A stretch of 64,000 nucleotides of DNA from Cryptomeria japonica (GCF_030272615.1 NC_081408.1:610395673-610459672), one strand, 5' to 3'. Counted from the first letter of the stretch, positions 35,941 to 48,292 are shown. Numbers and translations are program-made. The notes: generated by a model from the sequence alone, not told the origin.

Positions 35941-36543
35941 ATCTGTCGGTTTAGGGTTTATTGGCCTAGCCTCCCTCAGCTGCACTCCTACATTTCAGAA
36001 TATTGGGAACCTATCATTACTGGTAAAGTTCATATTTACCCCATGGCTAAATGGTTTTTTATAGCAAATTTTGAGAATGCTTAGGACAAATATATTATTA
36101 TATGTGATCATTATTTTAGTTGGGAGGATAAATTTATGTGGATGATTAAGCCTTGGCACGCTGACTTTAATCATTATTCGAAAACGTTCAACAAGATCCC
36201 GATTTGGGTTTGGCTTCCTAATCTTCCACTTCACCTATGGACTAATTCTCTTTTGGAGGAAGAGGGTGAAGCCCTTGGGGATTTTTTGATGGTGGATGAT
36301 GAATCATCCACCGTATTCTTCATTCCACCTTTGCCCACATTTTGGTTGAAATGGATGTTTCAAATGGGCTGCTTGCTGAGATTTATCTCAAATCTTCCAA
36401 GGGTTATTGGGTTCAATCTTTGGACTATGAAGAGATACCCTTCCAGTGTAGAAGATGTTTTAAAACTGGTCATGCGGCTACAAAATGTGGATTTGATAAA
36501 AAGACAATGATGTCGTCATGGTGGAATGGGGCTTCTGAATAAC
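35941..36543 (+). pseudogene. ORF1 of the ORF1-only element: DUF4283-like with CCHC knuckle
   Basis: The frame reads from the insertion border (CRFRVYWPSLPQLHSYI) through MAKWFFIANFENA, a TAG, then WMIKPWHADFNHYSKTF and IPIWVWLPNLPLHLW. A frameshift near 36330 moves it into a second frame with LKSSKGYWVQSLDYE. The knuckle CRRCFKTGHAATKC (CX2CX4HX4C) and a TAA near 36543 follow. The 5' end of the protein is missing, consistent with a 5' truncation of the element. The protein would bind RNA; this copy is broken. Confidence 0.75.
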
Positions 36544-37227
36544 ATTATATAGTTGAGAAAAAATCTGAGCAACAAAGAAGCTTTTCTCAGATGGTTGCGA
36601 TGGATTCACAGGGTTTTGTGGCATCCTCTCAAGATGTCACAAATGGAGAGGGTATTGATGTTGTGTTGGATGGTCATGTTGATTCCCCTAATGTGAATGG
36701 GAAGGGGCCTTAGAATGTTATTTCTTGTGACAACGTTCCAGTTGTTAATTCCAGTGGCTCTCCTGATGATGTTATGGTTGTAGGAAGGAAAATTGATAAT
36801 ATTAAGGGTAAGAAAGCCAAGCTTTCTAAACCCTTTTTTTATATGACCCTCTGCTCCCACAAGAGTAGTGTTAAATTTAAATCTTGATGGCTTTTGGTTG
36901 GGGAGCTTTGGCTAGAAATTTTTTGGTCTTTCTCTGGTGTTGTTTGGGTTATGGGAGCCTATTTTTAAAACCCATGTATTGGCTTTTGGGAGTTTTATTT
37001 CTCTAGTTGTCTATTTTTTTCATGTTGCTTCTTTATGACAACTTTTTGTTTGTGAGTCTGTTTTGTGGCTGCCCCCTTAATGTAATTTTGAAAATCATTC
37101 TTATGGGGTTGTCTATTTCTTGAGGTTTGTTTTGGCTTAATGTCTTGTTAAGCCAAAAATGATCTTTTTCTCTTGTAAAGGGTTTCAAGGCCCCTTCAAA
37201 ACCTATTTTTGCCGTAATCCAAAACAA
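35941..37227 (+). mobile_element. ORF1-only LINE-type retroelement, 1287 bp
   Basis: The insert is flanked by a degenerate 15-bp direct repeat: GTTTATAACTATATT at 35926-35940 and GTTTATGATTATGTA at 37228-37242 (11 of 15 match). It contains a DUF4283-like ORF with CCHC knuckle followed directly by a 680-bp 3' region ending CAAGGCCCCTTCAAAACC.. and CGTAATCCAAAACAA. No endonuclease or RT is present between ORF1 and the 3' end. It is probably a non-autonomous derivative, moved by an active LINE in trans. Confidence 0.7.
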
Positions 37228-37698
37228 GTTTATGATTATGTAATGCACATACATAGAGCTTGGTGGTTGGATGAGCAATACAAGTTATGTAAGGATACAT
37301 TTCCTCTTGGTACCATTGTCTCTATTGTATGTTTTTCTAAGAATTATACCACTACAACCTCAAAATAAAGTGAAATATCAATATTACCACTCTAAACAAG
37401 TTACTACTTTCATACACATAACATTCATGTATGCACGTGATAGCATGAAGGAGGATGGAAAGATACTAAGAGAGTATGAATTCTACATCAATGATGATCA
37501 TAGTCATTCAACATAGTTTGTGCAAGGATTCTTCCAATTTTACTATGATGATTTAAGGGAAATAAATATTAGATACAACTAACACATCATATGGTCAAAT
37601 AAATAAAAGCACAATTCAAGAATGCAAGGATGTTCTATTGGTTGAGTAGGATGCATGTGATGAGTGTTGTACAATATTTTTTGGAATTTTATCGAGGT

Positions 37699-37931
37699 TG
37701 TAATGGAGTTGGTCACTCAACCCACAACTCCCAAAGATCACCTGCAATCAAACACCTATCACGAAACAAGAGAGAAGCAAAAAGTTGTGGAGTCCAAAAG
37801 ATAATTGATTTAGAAATAAGAATCATATTGATTATCTAATGATTGAATGAATAATAATTGTACAATGAGGTGCTTAAGCAAAAAGCATAACTAAATGTTA
37901 AAAAGCAACTAATAGCTAAATTTCTCTAACA
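37699..37931 (-). repeat. 3' LTR of the copia-like element (233 bp)
   Basis: On the plus strand it runs TGTAATGGAGTTGG..CTCTAACA. It shares CAACTCCCAAAGATCACC, CTGCAATCAAACAC and AGAGAGAAGCAAA-like blocks with the right LTR at 49881. On the minus strand AAGGGGG ends directly before TGTTAGAG, a good polypurine tract (37932-37940). Confidence 0.8.
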
Positions 37932-38080
37932 CCCCCTTAAGTGAAACTTGGGGTGAGTAAAAAAACTCTAAATGCATGAATGTAGTATTGGGTTTTGACA
38001 ACAAAAGGTCTACTAAGGTACTCATGCACAAAAAAGAAGGCTCTCTAAATGGAGAAAAAGAGAAAAACCACATGGGAAAG

Positions 38081-39366
38081 TGTAGACACCTAAAAATGTC
38101 TCATTAATCGCATACTAATTATTCGTCCAATTAGTTAAATAATTCTTTAATTATTTAATTTAATTAATTAATCTTATTCTTCTAAATTCATATTTCTTCG
38201 TTATCTTACTAATTATTTCCATTTCTAATCAATTAATCATTTAACCCTTTTCTAAATATTAATTATTTAATTAATTGTGATTTAATTCCTTTGATCTGAA
38301 TAAACTTTATTATTTAATTAAATTCAATTTCTAAATAATTAAATAGTTTCTTTAAATTATTTAATTAGCTAATTCAAATTCCGAATCCCCAAATTCTAAT
38401 TTCATTATTTCTTCCAATTTCATTTAATATCATTAATTCTTCTAATTTCATCTAATTTCACCAATTCCTCAAATTCAAATTTCTTCTAATTTCAAATACA
38501 TGTGCATAATTTCAAAAATCAAATTGAAAATCAAAGTCAAGTTCTAAATAAATTCAAATAACAAATTGAGTTTAAAATAAATTCAATATTTGAATTATAT
38601 CTCATGCAAAGATTAAATTGAATTTCTAAATCAAGATCAAGCACATGCTAAATTAATTAATTCAATTATCTTTCCAATCCCTATTTCTATTTTCCACCTT
38701 GCTTTTTTCCTAAATGATTTCAATTAGTTAACTATTCCATCTATTTTAACTGATTATTTCAATTAATTGATTAATTACATCATTTTCTTTAATTTCCTCC
38801 AATCATTCTTTTTCTATCTTCTAATTAGCTTTTTCTAAATAAAGCTTTCTTTGTCATCAATCAATTATCCTTCAATCATTCTTTTTCATCTTTCAATCAA
38901 CTTTTTTCTCAATCAGTTAACTCAATTAACAATTCAATCTATTCTATTCCACCTCCAAATCACTAGTTCAACTATCAATCAACATATAAGCTCACTTGAG
39001 TTCCACCTCTTGATCAATTTGTTCTACCTCTCAACCAATCCTCCCCAAAAATCTATAAATTGAGCATTCAATCTCCATTTTGAACAATCATGAGAATCAC
39101 GATCAATCAAGAACAATCACGAACTTTGAATCTTTGTGTCAATTGCAAGTTGCCAGCGTGATATCTGAGAGCCATCATACCACAAAGAAGAGAAGAACAA
39201 TGGAAGCCATATTCAGTCATGGAATAGGGAGTTTTTAATTGAATATTTTATATTCCTATTGCATTGTTTTCTATTATTTCATTGGTTTATGTTTGAATTG
39301 CTTGAATAGTTAAGGAATTCATGATTTTCCTTATTTTCTATTAAGGATGAATTTTAAGCATACACA
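38081..39366 (+). repeat. Left LTR of the nested element (1286 bp)
   Basis: It begins TGTAGACACCTAAAAATG and ends TTAAGCATACACA. It is very AT-rich and made largely of AATTAATTA/TTCAAATTT-like words. The right LTR matches along its whole length, with scattered small differences and a 3-bp TAG duplication at its start. Confidence 0.9.
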
Positions 39367-39386
39367 TTTTGGTGAACCTGACATGA
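39367..39386 (+). promoter_or_regulatory. Putative primer-binding site of the nested element
   Basis: TTTTGGTGAACCTGACATG starts at the LTR border. Its position fits a primer site and its first four bases match those of the gypsy site at 5023-5043. The tRNA is not assigned. Confidence 0.5.
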
Positions 39387-41489
39387 ATCAACAACTAATT
39401 AACCCTCTGTGTTTTCTGTGTGAATTTTGCAGATTGTACGATTTAAAAAAAAAAAAATTTGCATGTTTTGTATGAATTTCAAAGGCAGATTTAATCATCA
39501 CGCAATGGTGCAGATAGAATCACACAATCGCATAGACATAATTATGCATATGCTGAGACAGGGTGACACATCCATGCAGATTCCTTCATGCATTCATCTA
39601 GATAACATTACACATTTGTCAGATCTATTTAGGCAATCAGTTTATTTTGTTTTTCTGATTTTATATCCTTTTTTCTGTCTTAATTCTGCATTAAATTTTG
39701 TAAATCTAAAGATTGTTTATCCTTATATGATGCTTTCAATATAACATCTTATGACACATAAGGTAAAATTTAAGATTTCAAGTGCTCGAAGAATAGCAGA
39801 ACAAAGGAGGCAAGTCAGACACTATCCACGAATTCTAAGGGTAGAAAAGAGGATACAAGACCTAGAGGACCGAACCACTATTGACAGATACAACAACCTA
39901 GTTCTTTCATACAATGTGAAATATGAATTACTTAATATAGAATGGTTGATGAGAGATCTGACTAGGGCCTCACAGTCTGTTTTGCAGGTTTCTAATTAAA
40001 TTTAGGCTTTTTAGATTTTTTTAAATTGTTTGTTTGTATGTCATTCATTCGCCTTGTTGTTTTCATGCATTCGAGCTATCAATCTACCACATTCACCTTG
40101 TCAGTTTAACGCAATCACTCAAACAATATCATGTAATCACTCGAATAGTATCACACATTCACTCAAGTATAATCACACATTCGTTTAAATGGTAGTTTGA
40201 TTTTCTATTTTTGCATTTTGTTTTTGTTATTGATTCCTTGTTTGTAGCATGTGGCGAAATTATAGAGAAGGCTTGATCATCCCAATTTATTTTGGAAACC
40301 ACTAATAATTTGATTGCGGGATCCTTTAGGGTTAACTCACTTTTGGATTTTGGGTTTAAAATGGACATGCATGCTTTCACACTTCAATTTGGTGCTTAAA
40401 AAAAATCTAGTTAAAATTGACATGCATGCTTTCACACTACAGTTTGGTGCTTAAAACAAATTTGGTTAAAATTGGCATGCATGCTCTCACACTTCACTTT
40501 GGTGTTTTAAAATAGACATGCACATGCATATCTCACACCTCAGTTTGGGCTTTTAAAATTGACGTGAATCTGGCTTATGAATAGAATAAATCACACATTG
40601 CGATATTTAAGGGAACAAGAACTTTTTTGTGTCTTAAGTGGACCTATTGTTGCATTAAGTACCTTTCCACCCACCTTCGGGGTCTTGGGAGAGAGGGAAA
40701 GGTGATAATGACACCCACTTTTCTTTTTAGTAGTGGGGTATCTTTGATTGGGGGTTTCATCACCCCACAGAGGTACTTCAAATTGGGATGCGTTGTAGAT
40801 ATTATCTCTCCCAGTGTACTCTCGAGCGGGTCTTTTGAGCCACTATATAAATATATTGGTCAGGTGGCTGGAATGTTGAGTGAATTCGACGTTTGTGGGG
40901 GCCTTCCTTGCACTGATAAGCTTAACTAAAGTCTTAAGTGGCTTGCTTTGAGAATTCATCGTTGGATCGGGATCCCTCGAAACTTACAATAAGAACCAAC
41001 TTAGTAGCCCAAATCTCACATTCATTGATTTCGGGAGTGTGGATCATACCCCATAGATATCCTTCATGTACCTTGCATTATGCGATAGAAATCCCTCAGT
41101 GATAAGATCTTCGAATCTTCGGGGTAAGAGAGATTGGCATGCCCGAGAAGTGTGTGTCATGGAGTGGAGCCAGTGCTACCAGACTCTCTAACTGTTCACC
41201 TTTTTTCGGTATTTTATTGTAAGGGCCTAATTAAATGGTTTCCAATATACAACCTAAGATTGTCTTTTGTGTTCTTGTATGCATCATTGTGTAAAACTAG
41301 TATTGAGTCAGTATTTGGGCTATTTTAGGTCCTACCTTGCATAGCTCTAAATACTTATCTTTAGACAATGTTCTCAGAATCTATAAATAGACTTGTCCTA
41401 TAAACATAGTTATTTGAAACAAAGTCTACCTTGAAACATTTGACAAATCCAACGAAGTCCAAAATTTTGCATACTTTTGACCATAGGTG

Positions 41490-42090
41490 TTCTTAGAGTC
41501 CTTAGTCCTTGCATAGTCCTCATTATCGTCCTCATTATAGTCCTCGTTTATGTCCTTACTTTTCATAAGTCCTTGCATAGTCCTCATTATCGTTCTCATT
41601 ATAGTCCTCATTTACGTCCTTAATTTGCATAAGTCCTTGTAGTCCTCATTATAGTCCCCATTTACATCCTTACTTTGCATAAGTCCTTGTGTAGTCCTCA
41701 TTATTGTCCTCATTTACATCTTTACTTGGCATAAGTCCTTGCATAGCCTTCATCTACGTTCTCATAGAGTTCCCACATACGTCGTCGTAATCTTTGCATA
41801 TAGTCCTTACATAGTTCTCATTATCGTCCTCATTATAGTCCTCATTTACGTCCTTTGTACAAGTCTTTGCATAGTCCTCATTAAAGTCCTCATTCGTATC
41901 CCATTAGCATCCTCATAATCTTCACATAACTCCTTGCATAGTCATCATAATCTTCACATATAGTCCTTGCACACTCATCATAATCTTCACATAACTCCTT
42001 GCATAGTCATCATAATCTTTACACAAGTCCTTGTACAGTCATCATAATCCCAATGTTTTAGTCCTTGCATAGTCTTCATCCTCATAATAC
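41490..42090. repeat. Minisatellite of AGTCCTCATTATAGTCCTC-type units
   Basis: Units built from TCCTCATTATAGTCC, TTTACGTCCTTACTTTGCA and TAAGTCCTTGCATAG recur more than ten times with small changes. Towards 41900-42060 it shifts to CATCATAATCTTCACATA units. A minus-strand ORF here is just this repeat translated (MRTIMRTIMRT). Confidence 0.85.
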
Positions 42091-42369
42091 ATAGGGTCAA
42101 ATCATTATCTCCATTTTGCATTATCTTCAAAATTAGGTTGTTCCTTAGTCCAAGTCCATAGGTTGCATTATTGTTCTTTATGATTTGATCTTATCATTCC
42201 TTAATCCAATTTGCCAAAAAAATTCAAAAACATAGGTTGCATTTGTCATCCTCAGTTGCATTTTTCCATTTTCAAAATTCTCAAAATACAAAAAAATAGG
42301 GTTGCACTTTCATCCTTTAGTTGCATTGCATTTCATCCCTGAACTTCAAAAATCCAAAAAAAACAAAAA

Positions 42370-44340
42370 ATGGTATATAGTGCGATGGTTGAAGCAAGCT
42401 CTCAAAATTCTAGGAGACAACATTACCCTTATCAAACTTCCAACTTTCGTGAGACCATGTCATTGCAACCAAACAATCAATCATCTCAATCCAACATATA
42501 CATGTCCCAAAACGTGCATCAAACTTATCAAGAACAAATAAGTGTCATACCTATTTCTTCACCACTTGAAGAGAAACTAGCTCGAGAAATAGAGATCTTG
42601 GAACAAAATGTTAAAAAAAGTGAAGAGAGTAGATCCCAGATGTTCAAACTATTTCAAAAATTCGGATATTCCAATATAAACTTAGAACCAGATGATGTGC
42701 AAGCTCTTATTATGAAATCAAACATACCATCTATTATCACACGAATAAACATGAGAAACCAATATCAACAACAAACACATACAACAATGCAAGTCCAACA
42801 ACCAATACAACGAACAACACAACTCTCAGCACCACAAATTGTGCAAACAAGTCAACCACTACGAAGGTCACACACAATTACACAATAAATTCTGCCTTCA
42901 GTCACATCACATGTCTGTGAATATCCTCCTATGTCTTCAAATACACCACCAAGGGTGTCCCAAACGAATGCAAGTGTATTTACAAACACATTACCCTTTG
43001 GACATTAATCGAACATGGTCAATGTGTCACCTATCATGCAATAAGGTCATCTGCCCATGTCTAGCAATGACTCTTCCCATCAAGACTTTGCACCTCAAGT
43101 AGCCTCCATATCTTCCACCATTTCCTCATACCCTGAAGTCACACACGAGTAGTTCACACCATCTTTATGCAATAAAGCAACCTCCCAAGGGCTATCCATA
43201 ATACAAATCCAATCTAATCCAAGACATGATGCTAGTCCTTTCCATGCTTCAAAAATTCAAGATCCAATACCATCAAATATTCCATTCCCAAGAAAACCCA
43301 CTTCAAAGAGTCTCATTCAAAATCCTTTCTCATCAGGCCAAAATGTTGAAAGCTTCCAACAATCTCCCATTCATATTCAAACTCCTTCCCCATGTCAAGA
43401 AGATGATCCAAAATCAGAAGAAATGAGTCCTGAAACAAATAAAGATCAAGAACAAACCCTTCCATCCTACCCAATTTTTGATCAAGATCCCACCAACCAA
43501 GAATCTTATGATGATCCCCTCATTCTTTTCTATTCCATTTATAATGATACCCTTTTTTCTTAGGAACAAAGTGTACTTTCAAGTTTCATCCAACATCCAT
43601 CTCCTAAGCAAGATCAAGACATCCCTTCCATCCTTCATATTAATCCCTTTCCAAGTCAAGATCAAAGTATTCCTTCACCTTCATGTCCTAAGCAAGATCC
43701 CATTATTTCTCCAGATCTTGATCCCTCCATTCCTTCATCTCCATGCCATAACCCTCCATGTTCCTCACAAGATTCCCTCTCAAATGAACATATCATTTCT
43801 CCTAGCCCCCCTCATGATCCCAATCCCTCTACACAAGTTTTTCATGAACCCCTTATCAATGAAATCACCAATCCTGGTCATACTATAGAGAACAATTTAT
43901 CAATGATTGTATGTGTGCCATTTTCACATGCTAGTGTGGTGACAGAAACAAGCATAACACCAGCTAATGAGATCAACACCTGGTTGACTTCATCATCCTC
44001 TTCAAGTGCATCAATAGAAACAGGTATAGCATCCGCTCATGTCACAACTTCGGAACTAGAATCTATTTGCCTCATACACCCACACTTGATGAACTGGGGG
44101 CAAGATGACCTACCACAATTGGATTTCTTTAAAAATGATAAGGCTATAGCTGAATTCACGAGTTTTAGAGCTGGATTTCCCTTTGATGATCCATAAAATC
44201 CAAAAACTAAGGAAATCAACATTGGAGATTCTGAACATGTACACTTTGCTGAGTCCTTATATCCTATTGAAAAAGATCTTTATCCGACTCTTCAAACAAA
44301 GACCAATGAACTACCTACACAAAACTCACCGACCCTATGA
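42370..44340 (+). pseudogene. Decayed 657-codon ORF of the nested element, function unknown
   Basis: One frame runs from ATG at 42370 to TGA at 44338-44340 with six internal stops (TAA or TAG), at each of which a Gln codon is a single C-to-T change away. The N-terminal part (172 codons, intact) is Gln/Ser/Asn-rich, with a charged helix-like stretch LEEKLAREIEILEQNVKKSE. The middle is Pro/Ser/Gln/His-rich with many DQDP-, SPP- and SQDQ-like repeats. The end has a more ordered piece (LMNWGQDDLPQLDFFKNDK). There is no CCHC knuckle or gag motif. It may be a gag-like or accessory protein of the element. I do not recognise the family. Confidence 0.6.
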
Positions 44341-46961
44341 AGAACATGCACCTTAAACGATACTATATCTAAGGGTTGGGTTAGTTTAGGTTTTTCTTTC
44401 CGCATTGCATCTCATTTTCTTGAAAGCACTACATCACATATAGTTACTTTTTCAAATGCATCACATTTGCAAAATTCTTGCATTTGCATATATCAACATC
44501 AATAAAACAAGGCAATTGTCCAAGTTTATCATTTGTTTGCATTCAAGAGAAACAAGGGTCGTCTCCTTTCTTAGATATTTAGACATGAATTCTTTGAGGT
44601 CCTAAGGTCATTCATTTTCAACATTACCCTGTGACGGCACTTTACTCATGGTTGGGGAGTGATTTCACTATTTGAGACTCGTTAACCCAAAATCTATCAA
44701 TTGCTATATCTTAAGCACATTAACGAAATCTCTAAGTCATTCTAGACACCTAGTTGATCATATGACTAGTGAAAAATCTAAAAATCTACTTTAGCGTCGC
44801 TTTAATTGTCACACCCAGGTAGGTTTCATTACTTACAAGTCTAGGCAAGAAAAAAAGAAAAAAGAAAAAAAAAAGTGTTATGTCAAATATTCATCTCAAG
44901 GCAAAAGAGTAATGATATATAACTGAAATATCACACATACAGGTGCGACAAAAAGCTTGACTTTGGGAACATGCGAGTAACTCCATCAGGGCTATGGACA
45001 CCTACTGGCAATGGAGCAATATTTGAGAAATTACAGTCTATAACCTCGTCGGAGCTCTAAAAGCTTGTTGGCAGCGAGACTCTATTCGGGATGGTTTTGA
45101 AGTTAGGATAATCCATGTAGCTAGTCATATAGGATGCTAAGGATCTTTAGTGAACACAAGAGATAGAATTAACTCATTTGCACACACATGGGCAAAAGAA
45201 GATCAAAGTTTCAAGTTTCAATGGGGAAGTTTTTTCGCATCTCCATTTGTAAATCCTAGTCACTAAGTGTGTTAATTTGGATGTTCCAAGGGACCTCGTG
45301 GATCGATTGACCACTTATCTATGAAATGTTTGTACCTCCAATTCAATTGGTGTATTACGAAATGCTAAACAAACACAATCATCCTTGTTCGAATAGGAAA
45401 TGCATCTTCATCATGCATATTGAAATTAACATAGGTCATGTCAAAAATTCATTGTCTCTGCATGCATTCTACAGATCATCATGTCATATAGGTCTGCATA
45501 CTGGGGGCATAACTAAAATAATCATAAAAATCATAAAAAGTCCTGAAAAAAAAGAAAAAAAAAGTTAATAAAGTCCTAAAAAAATCCAAAAACATTTAGA
45601 TAAAGTCTTGAAAAAAAAAACCAAAAATATTGAGATATCTTTCAAAAATACCAAGAACATTGAAAAATCCAAAAATCAATAAAAAATATTCAAATATCAA
45701 TCCACAAAATCCAAAAATCAATCAAAAACATCCATATACGATCCTGAAAACATAAAAATACCAAAAACATCCATATAAAGTCTTGAAAAAATCAACCAAA
45801 ACATTCAAATAAAGTCCTGAAAAAATCATTCAAAAACATTCAAATGTCAATCCACAAAATCGAAAAAAAAAAAAATCAACCAAAAAACTAGCAATAAAAT
45901 ATCTCACAAGAATAAAAAACCCTAGCAGATATCCAACAAACACTTCGCACGAAGTGAACAAAGGATACAACTATCCAGTCAAACATCTGCAATCAATTGA
46001 TCAAGTTGTCTTATCAATCGTCAAATATCCATATCAAGTGATCATTATCTTGTCTTAAACAGAAGAGGATACACTCGAAATCAGACAGGTCAGTCTTAAA
46101 TGGGGTTCACAACTTTCTGAGATCAAACATTATCAACTATCAGATCAAGCAATCAAAATGAAGACACAGATCAGTATGGCTGCTCGATTTTGTCCTAGTT
46201 AGTCTTTATCTTTTATCATTTGGCGATAGGTCATGTTTCTATGCTACTCAAGGATGTCCACAAGTGACTAGAGGAGCCAGGATGGTCATGATATTTTTCT
46301 TTGTTTGCTATTTGTGGTGTGGACCAATGAAGTTCTGGGGAAATAGTTCCAATGGGTATCTGTGTTGGTAAGTTCATTTAGCAAATATCCTATGCAAAAT
46401 TCAAGGATAGTTATGCTTGTGATTATCCCACATACCTTGACCCTTGGCATTATTCCTAGAATGGAGGGTTCACTCCTTGTCTGTTGCATGTTTGTTTCTT
46501 CAATAAGATATGTTTACATCTTGGTTCCTTATACCCTGATGTGCAAAGCTTCATTGTTACATAATAAGGCTCAGTGATGAATATTTATTGCACTAGGAAT
46601 AAAGGCACAAAAGTTCATGAAAACCATCATCTTCATTTTCAGTCTATCATTATCAATCTATCATTTCATATCAAGCATCCTCAATTGCTTCTAATTCTCA
46701 TCTTTCATTCTATTTCATTATAAGGTTCATTCTCTCATATTCTATCTCAATATCATCTTCACATTACCTATCTCTATCATCTTCACATTACCTATCTCTA
46801 TCTCACATTTTTCTTCATTCAAGAGATCATTCATACCTTTAATGCATAAACAATCTCTCGAGGGGGCATTGCACCCTAAGCGTTATTGGGGCATAATTTT
46901 TTTCGTTTTCTTTGAAACAACATCGTTCCAACATTCCAACATTGTCTCAAAGAGGGGCAAA
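44341..46961. other. Downstream internal region of the nested element, non-coding
   Basis: No domain was seen. It includes the A-rich tandem tract at 45530-45900 and ends with a purine-rich run, TCAAAGAGGGGCAAA, before the right LTR, the expected position of the polypurine tract (46945-46961). Confidence 0.55.
45530..45900. repeat. A-rich tandem repeats of AAAGTCCTGAAAAAATC units
   Basis: Units such as AAAGTCCTGAAAAA, CCAAAAACATTCAAAT and AATCCACAAAATCC repeat irregularly for about 370 bp inside the nested element. Function unknown. Confidence 0.8.
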
Positions 46962-48292
46962 TGTAGTAGACACCTAAAAATGTCTCATTAATTGCATACT
47001 AATTATTCGTTCAATTAGTTAAATAATTCTTTAATTAAATTAATTAATCTTATTCTTCTAAATTCACATTTCTTCATCATCTTACTAATTATTTCTATTT
47101 CTAATCAATTAATCATTTAACCCTTTTCTAAATATTAATTAAATATATATTATTTAATTAATTGTGATGTAATTCTTTTAATTTGAATAATCTTTATTAT
47201 TTAATTAAATTCAATTTCTAAATAATTAAATAGTTTCTTTAAATTATTTAATTAGCTAATTCAAATTCCAAATCCCCAAATTTTCTAATTTCATTTAATT
47301 TCATTATTTCTTCCAATTTCATTTAATTTCATTAATTCTTCTAATTTCATTAATTCCTCAAATTCAAATTCTAATTTCTTCTAATTTCAAATACATGTGC
47401 ATGATTTCAAAATTCAAATTGAAAATCAAAGTCAAGTTCTAAATATATTTAAATAACAAATTGAATTTTAAATAAATTCAATATTTGAATTATATCTCAT
47501 GCAAAGATTAAATTGATTTTCTAAATCAAGATCAAGCACATGCTAAAATAAATGATTTAATTAATTAATTAATTAATTCAATTATCTTTCCAATCCCTAT
47601 TTCTATCTTCCACTTTGCTTTTTTCCAAAAAGATTTCAATCAGTTAACTATTCCATCTATTTTAATTGATTATTTCAATTAATTGATTAATTACATCATT
47701 TTCTTTAATTTCCTCCAATCAATATTTTTCTATCTTCTAATTAGCTTTTTCTAAATAAAGCTTTCTTTGTCATCAATCAACTATCCTCCAATCATTCTTT
47801 TTCATCTTTCAATCAACTTTTTTTTCAATAAGTTAACTCAATTAATAATTCAATCTATTCTATTCCACCTCCAAATCAACAGTTCAACTATCAAACAACA
47901 TGTGAGCTCACCTGAGTTCCACCTCTTGATCAATCTATTCCACCCCTCAATCAATCCTCCCCAAAAATCTATAAATTGAGCATTCAATCTCCATTTTGAA
48001 CAATCATGAGAATCACGAACAATCACGATCAATCAAGAACAATCACGAACTTTGAATCTTTGTGTTAATTGTAGGTTGCCAAAGCGATATCTGAGAGCCA
48101 TCATACCACAAAGAAGAGAAGAACAATGAAAGCCATATGCAGTCATGGAATAGGGAGTTTTTAATTGAATATTTTATATTCCTATTGCTTTGTTTTGCAT
48201 TATTTCATTGGTTTATGTTTGAATTGATTGAATAGTTAAAGAATTCATGATTTTCTTTATTTCCTATTAAGGATGAATTTTAAGCATATACA
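46962..48292 (+). repeat. Right LTR of the nested element (1331 bp)
   Basis: It starts TGTAGTAGACACC (a 3-bp TAG duplication relative to the left LTR) and ends TTAAGCATATACA. Similarity to the left LTR covers the whole length, with a few indels such as extra ATTAATTA units near 47560. Confidence 0.9.

Larger units (their letters stand above)
34980..37698 (+). pseudogene. Transposase-like relic of unassigned class, split by a retroelement
   Basis: The left part holds an open frame at 35029-35427 with a helix-turn-helix-like stretch, ISKISKSLKISRTTLHHALG, then decays to about 35940. The right part begins at 37228 with HIHRAWWLDEQYKLCKDTF, then PLGTIVSIVCFSKNYT, then REYEFYINDDHSHST, and then RMFYWLSRMHVMSV. 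The blocks align to one protein only if the 35941-37227 element is removed: the frame KRVYNYI before it and QVYDYVMHIHRAWW after it share the duplicated target site. The D-x-x-x-NYT and later SD/K..QFKN-like positions recall an RNase H-like transposase core, with the first Asp appearing as Cys here (VCFSKNYT). It has many stops. Class not identified. Confidence 0.5.
39367..42369. other. Leader of the nested element: structured and repetitive, non-coding
   Basis: ORFs such as 39751-39999 show no recognisable domain. At 40380-40560 the phrases ACATGCATG..TTTCACACTTC and GGTGCTTAAAA recur three to four times. The part at 40660-41200 is GC-richer and resembles a structured leader like that at 3200-3600. 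The part at 41490-42090 is a minisatellite. Confidence 0.5.
38081..48292 (+). mobile_element. RT-less LTR retrotransposon (large non-autonomous type), 10.2 kb
   Basis: Two near-identical LTRs (38081-39366 and 46962-48292) flank 7.6 kb. Flanking 5-mers are GAAAG (38076-38080) and AAAAG (48293-48297), matching 4 of 5. A polypurine tract, AAAGAGGGGCAAA, ends just before the right LTR. The internal region has one long decayed ORF and several simple-sequence tracts, but I saw no protease, RT, RNase H or integrase motif on either strand. It must have depended on an autonomous relative; its LTR termini resemble those of the gypsy LTR at 5044-5810. Confidence 0.8.

Noticed and set aside
41426-41611. 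Minus-strand ORF with MRTIMRTIMRT repeats
   Set aside because: It is a direct translation of the minisatellite at 41490-42090.
41490-42090. CRISPR-like repeat array
   Set aside because: Units are adjacent and degenerate with no unique spacers, and this is a eukaryotic genome; it is a minisatellite.
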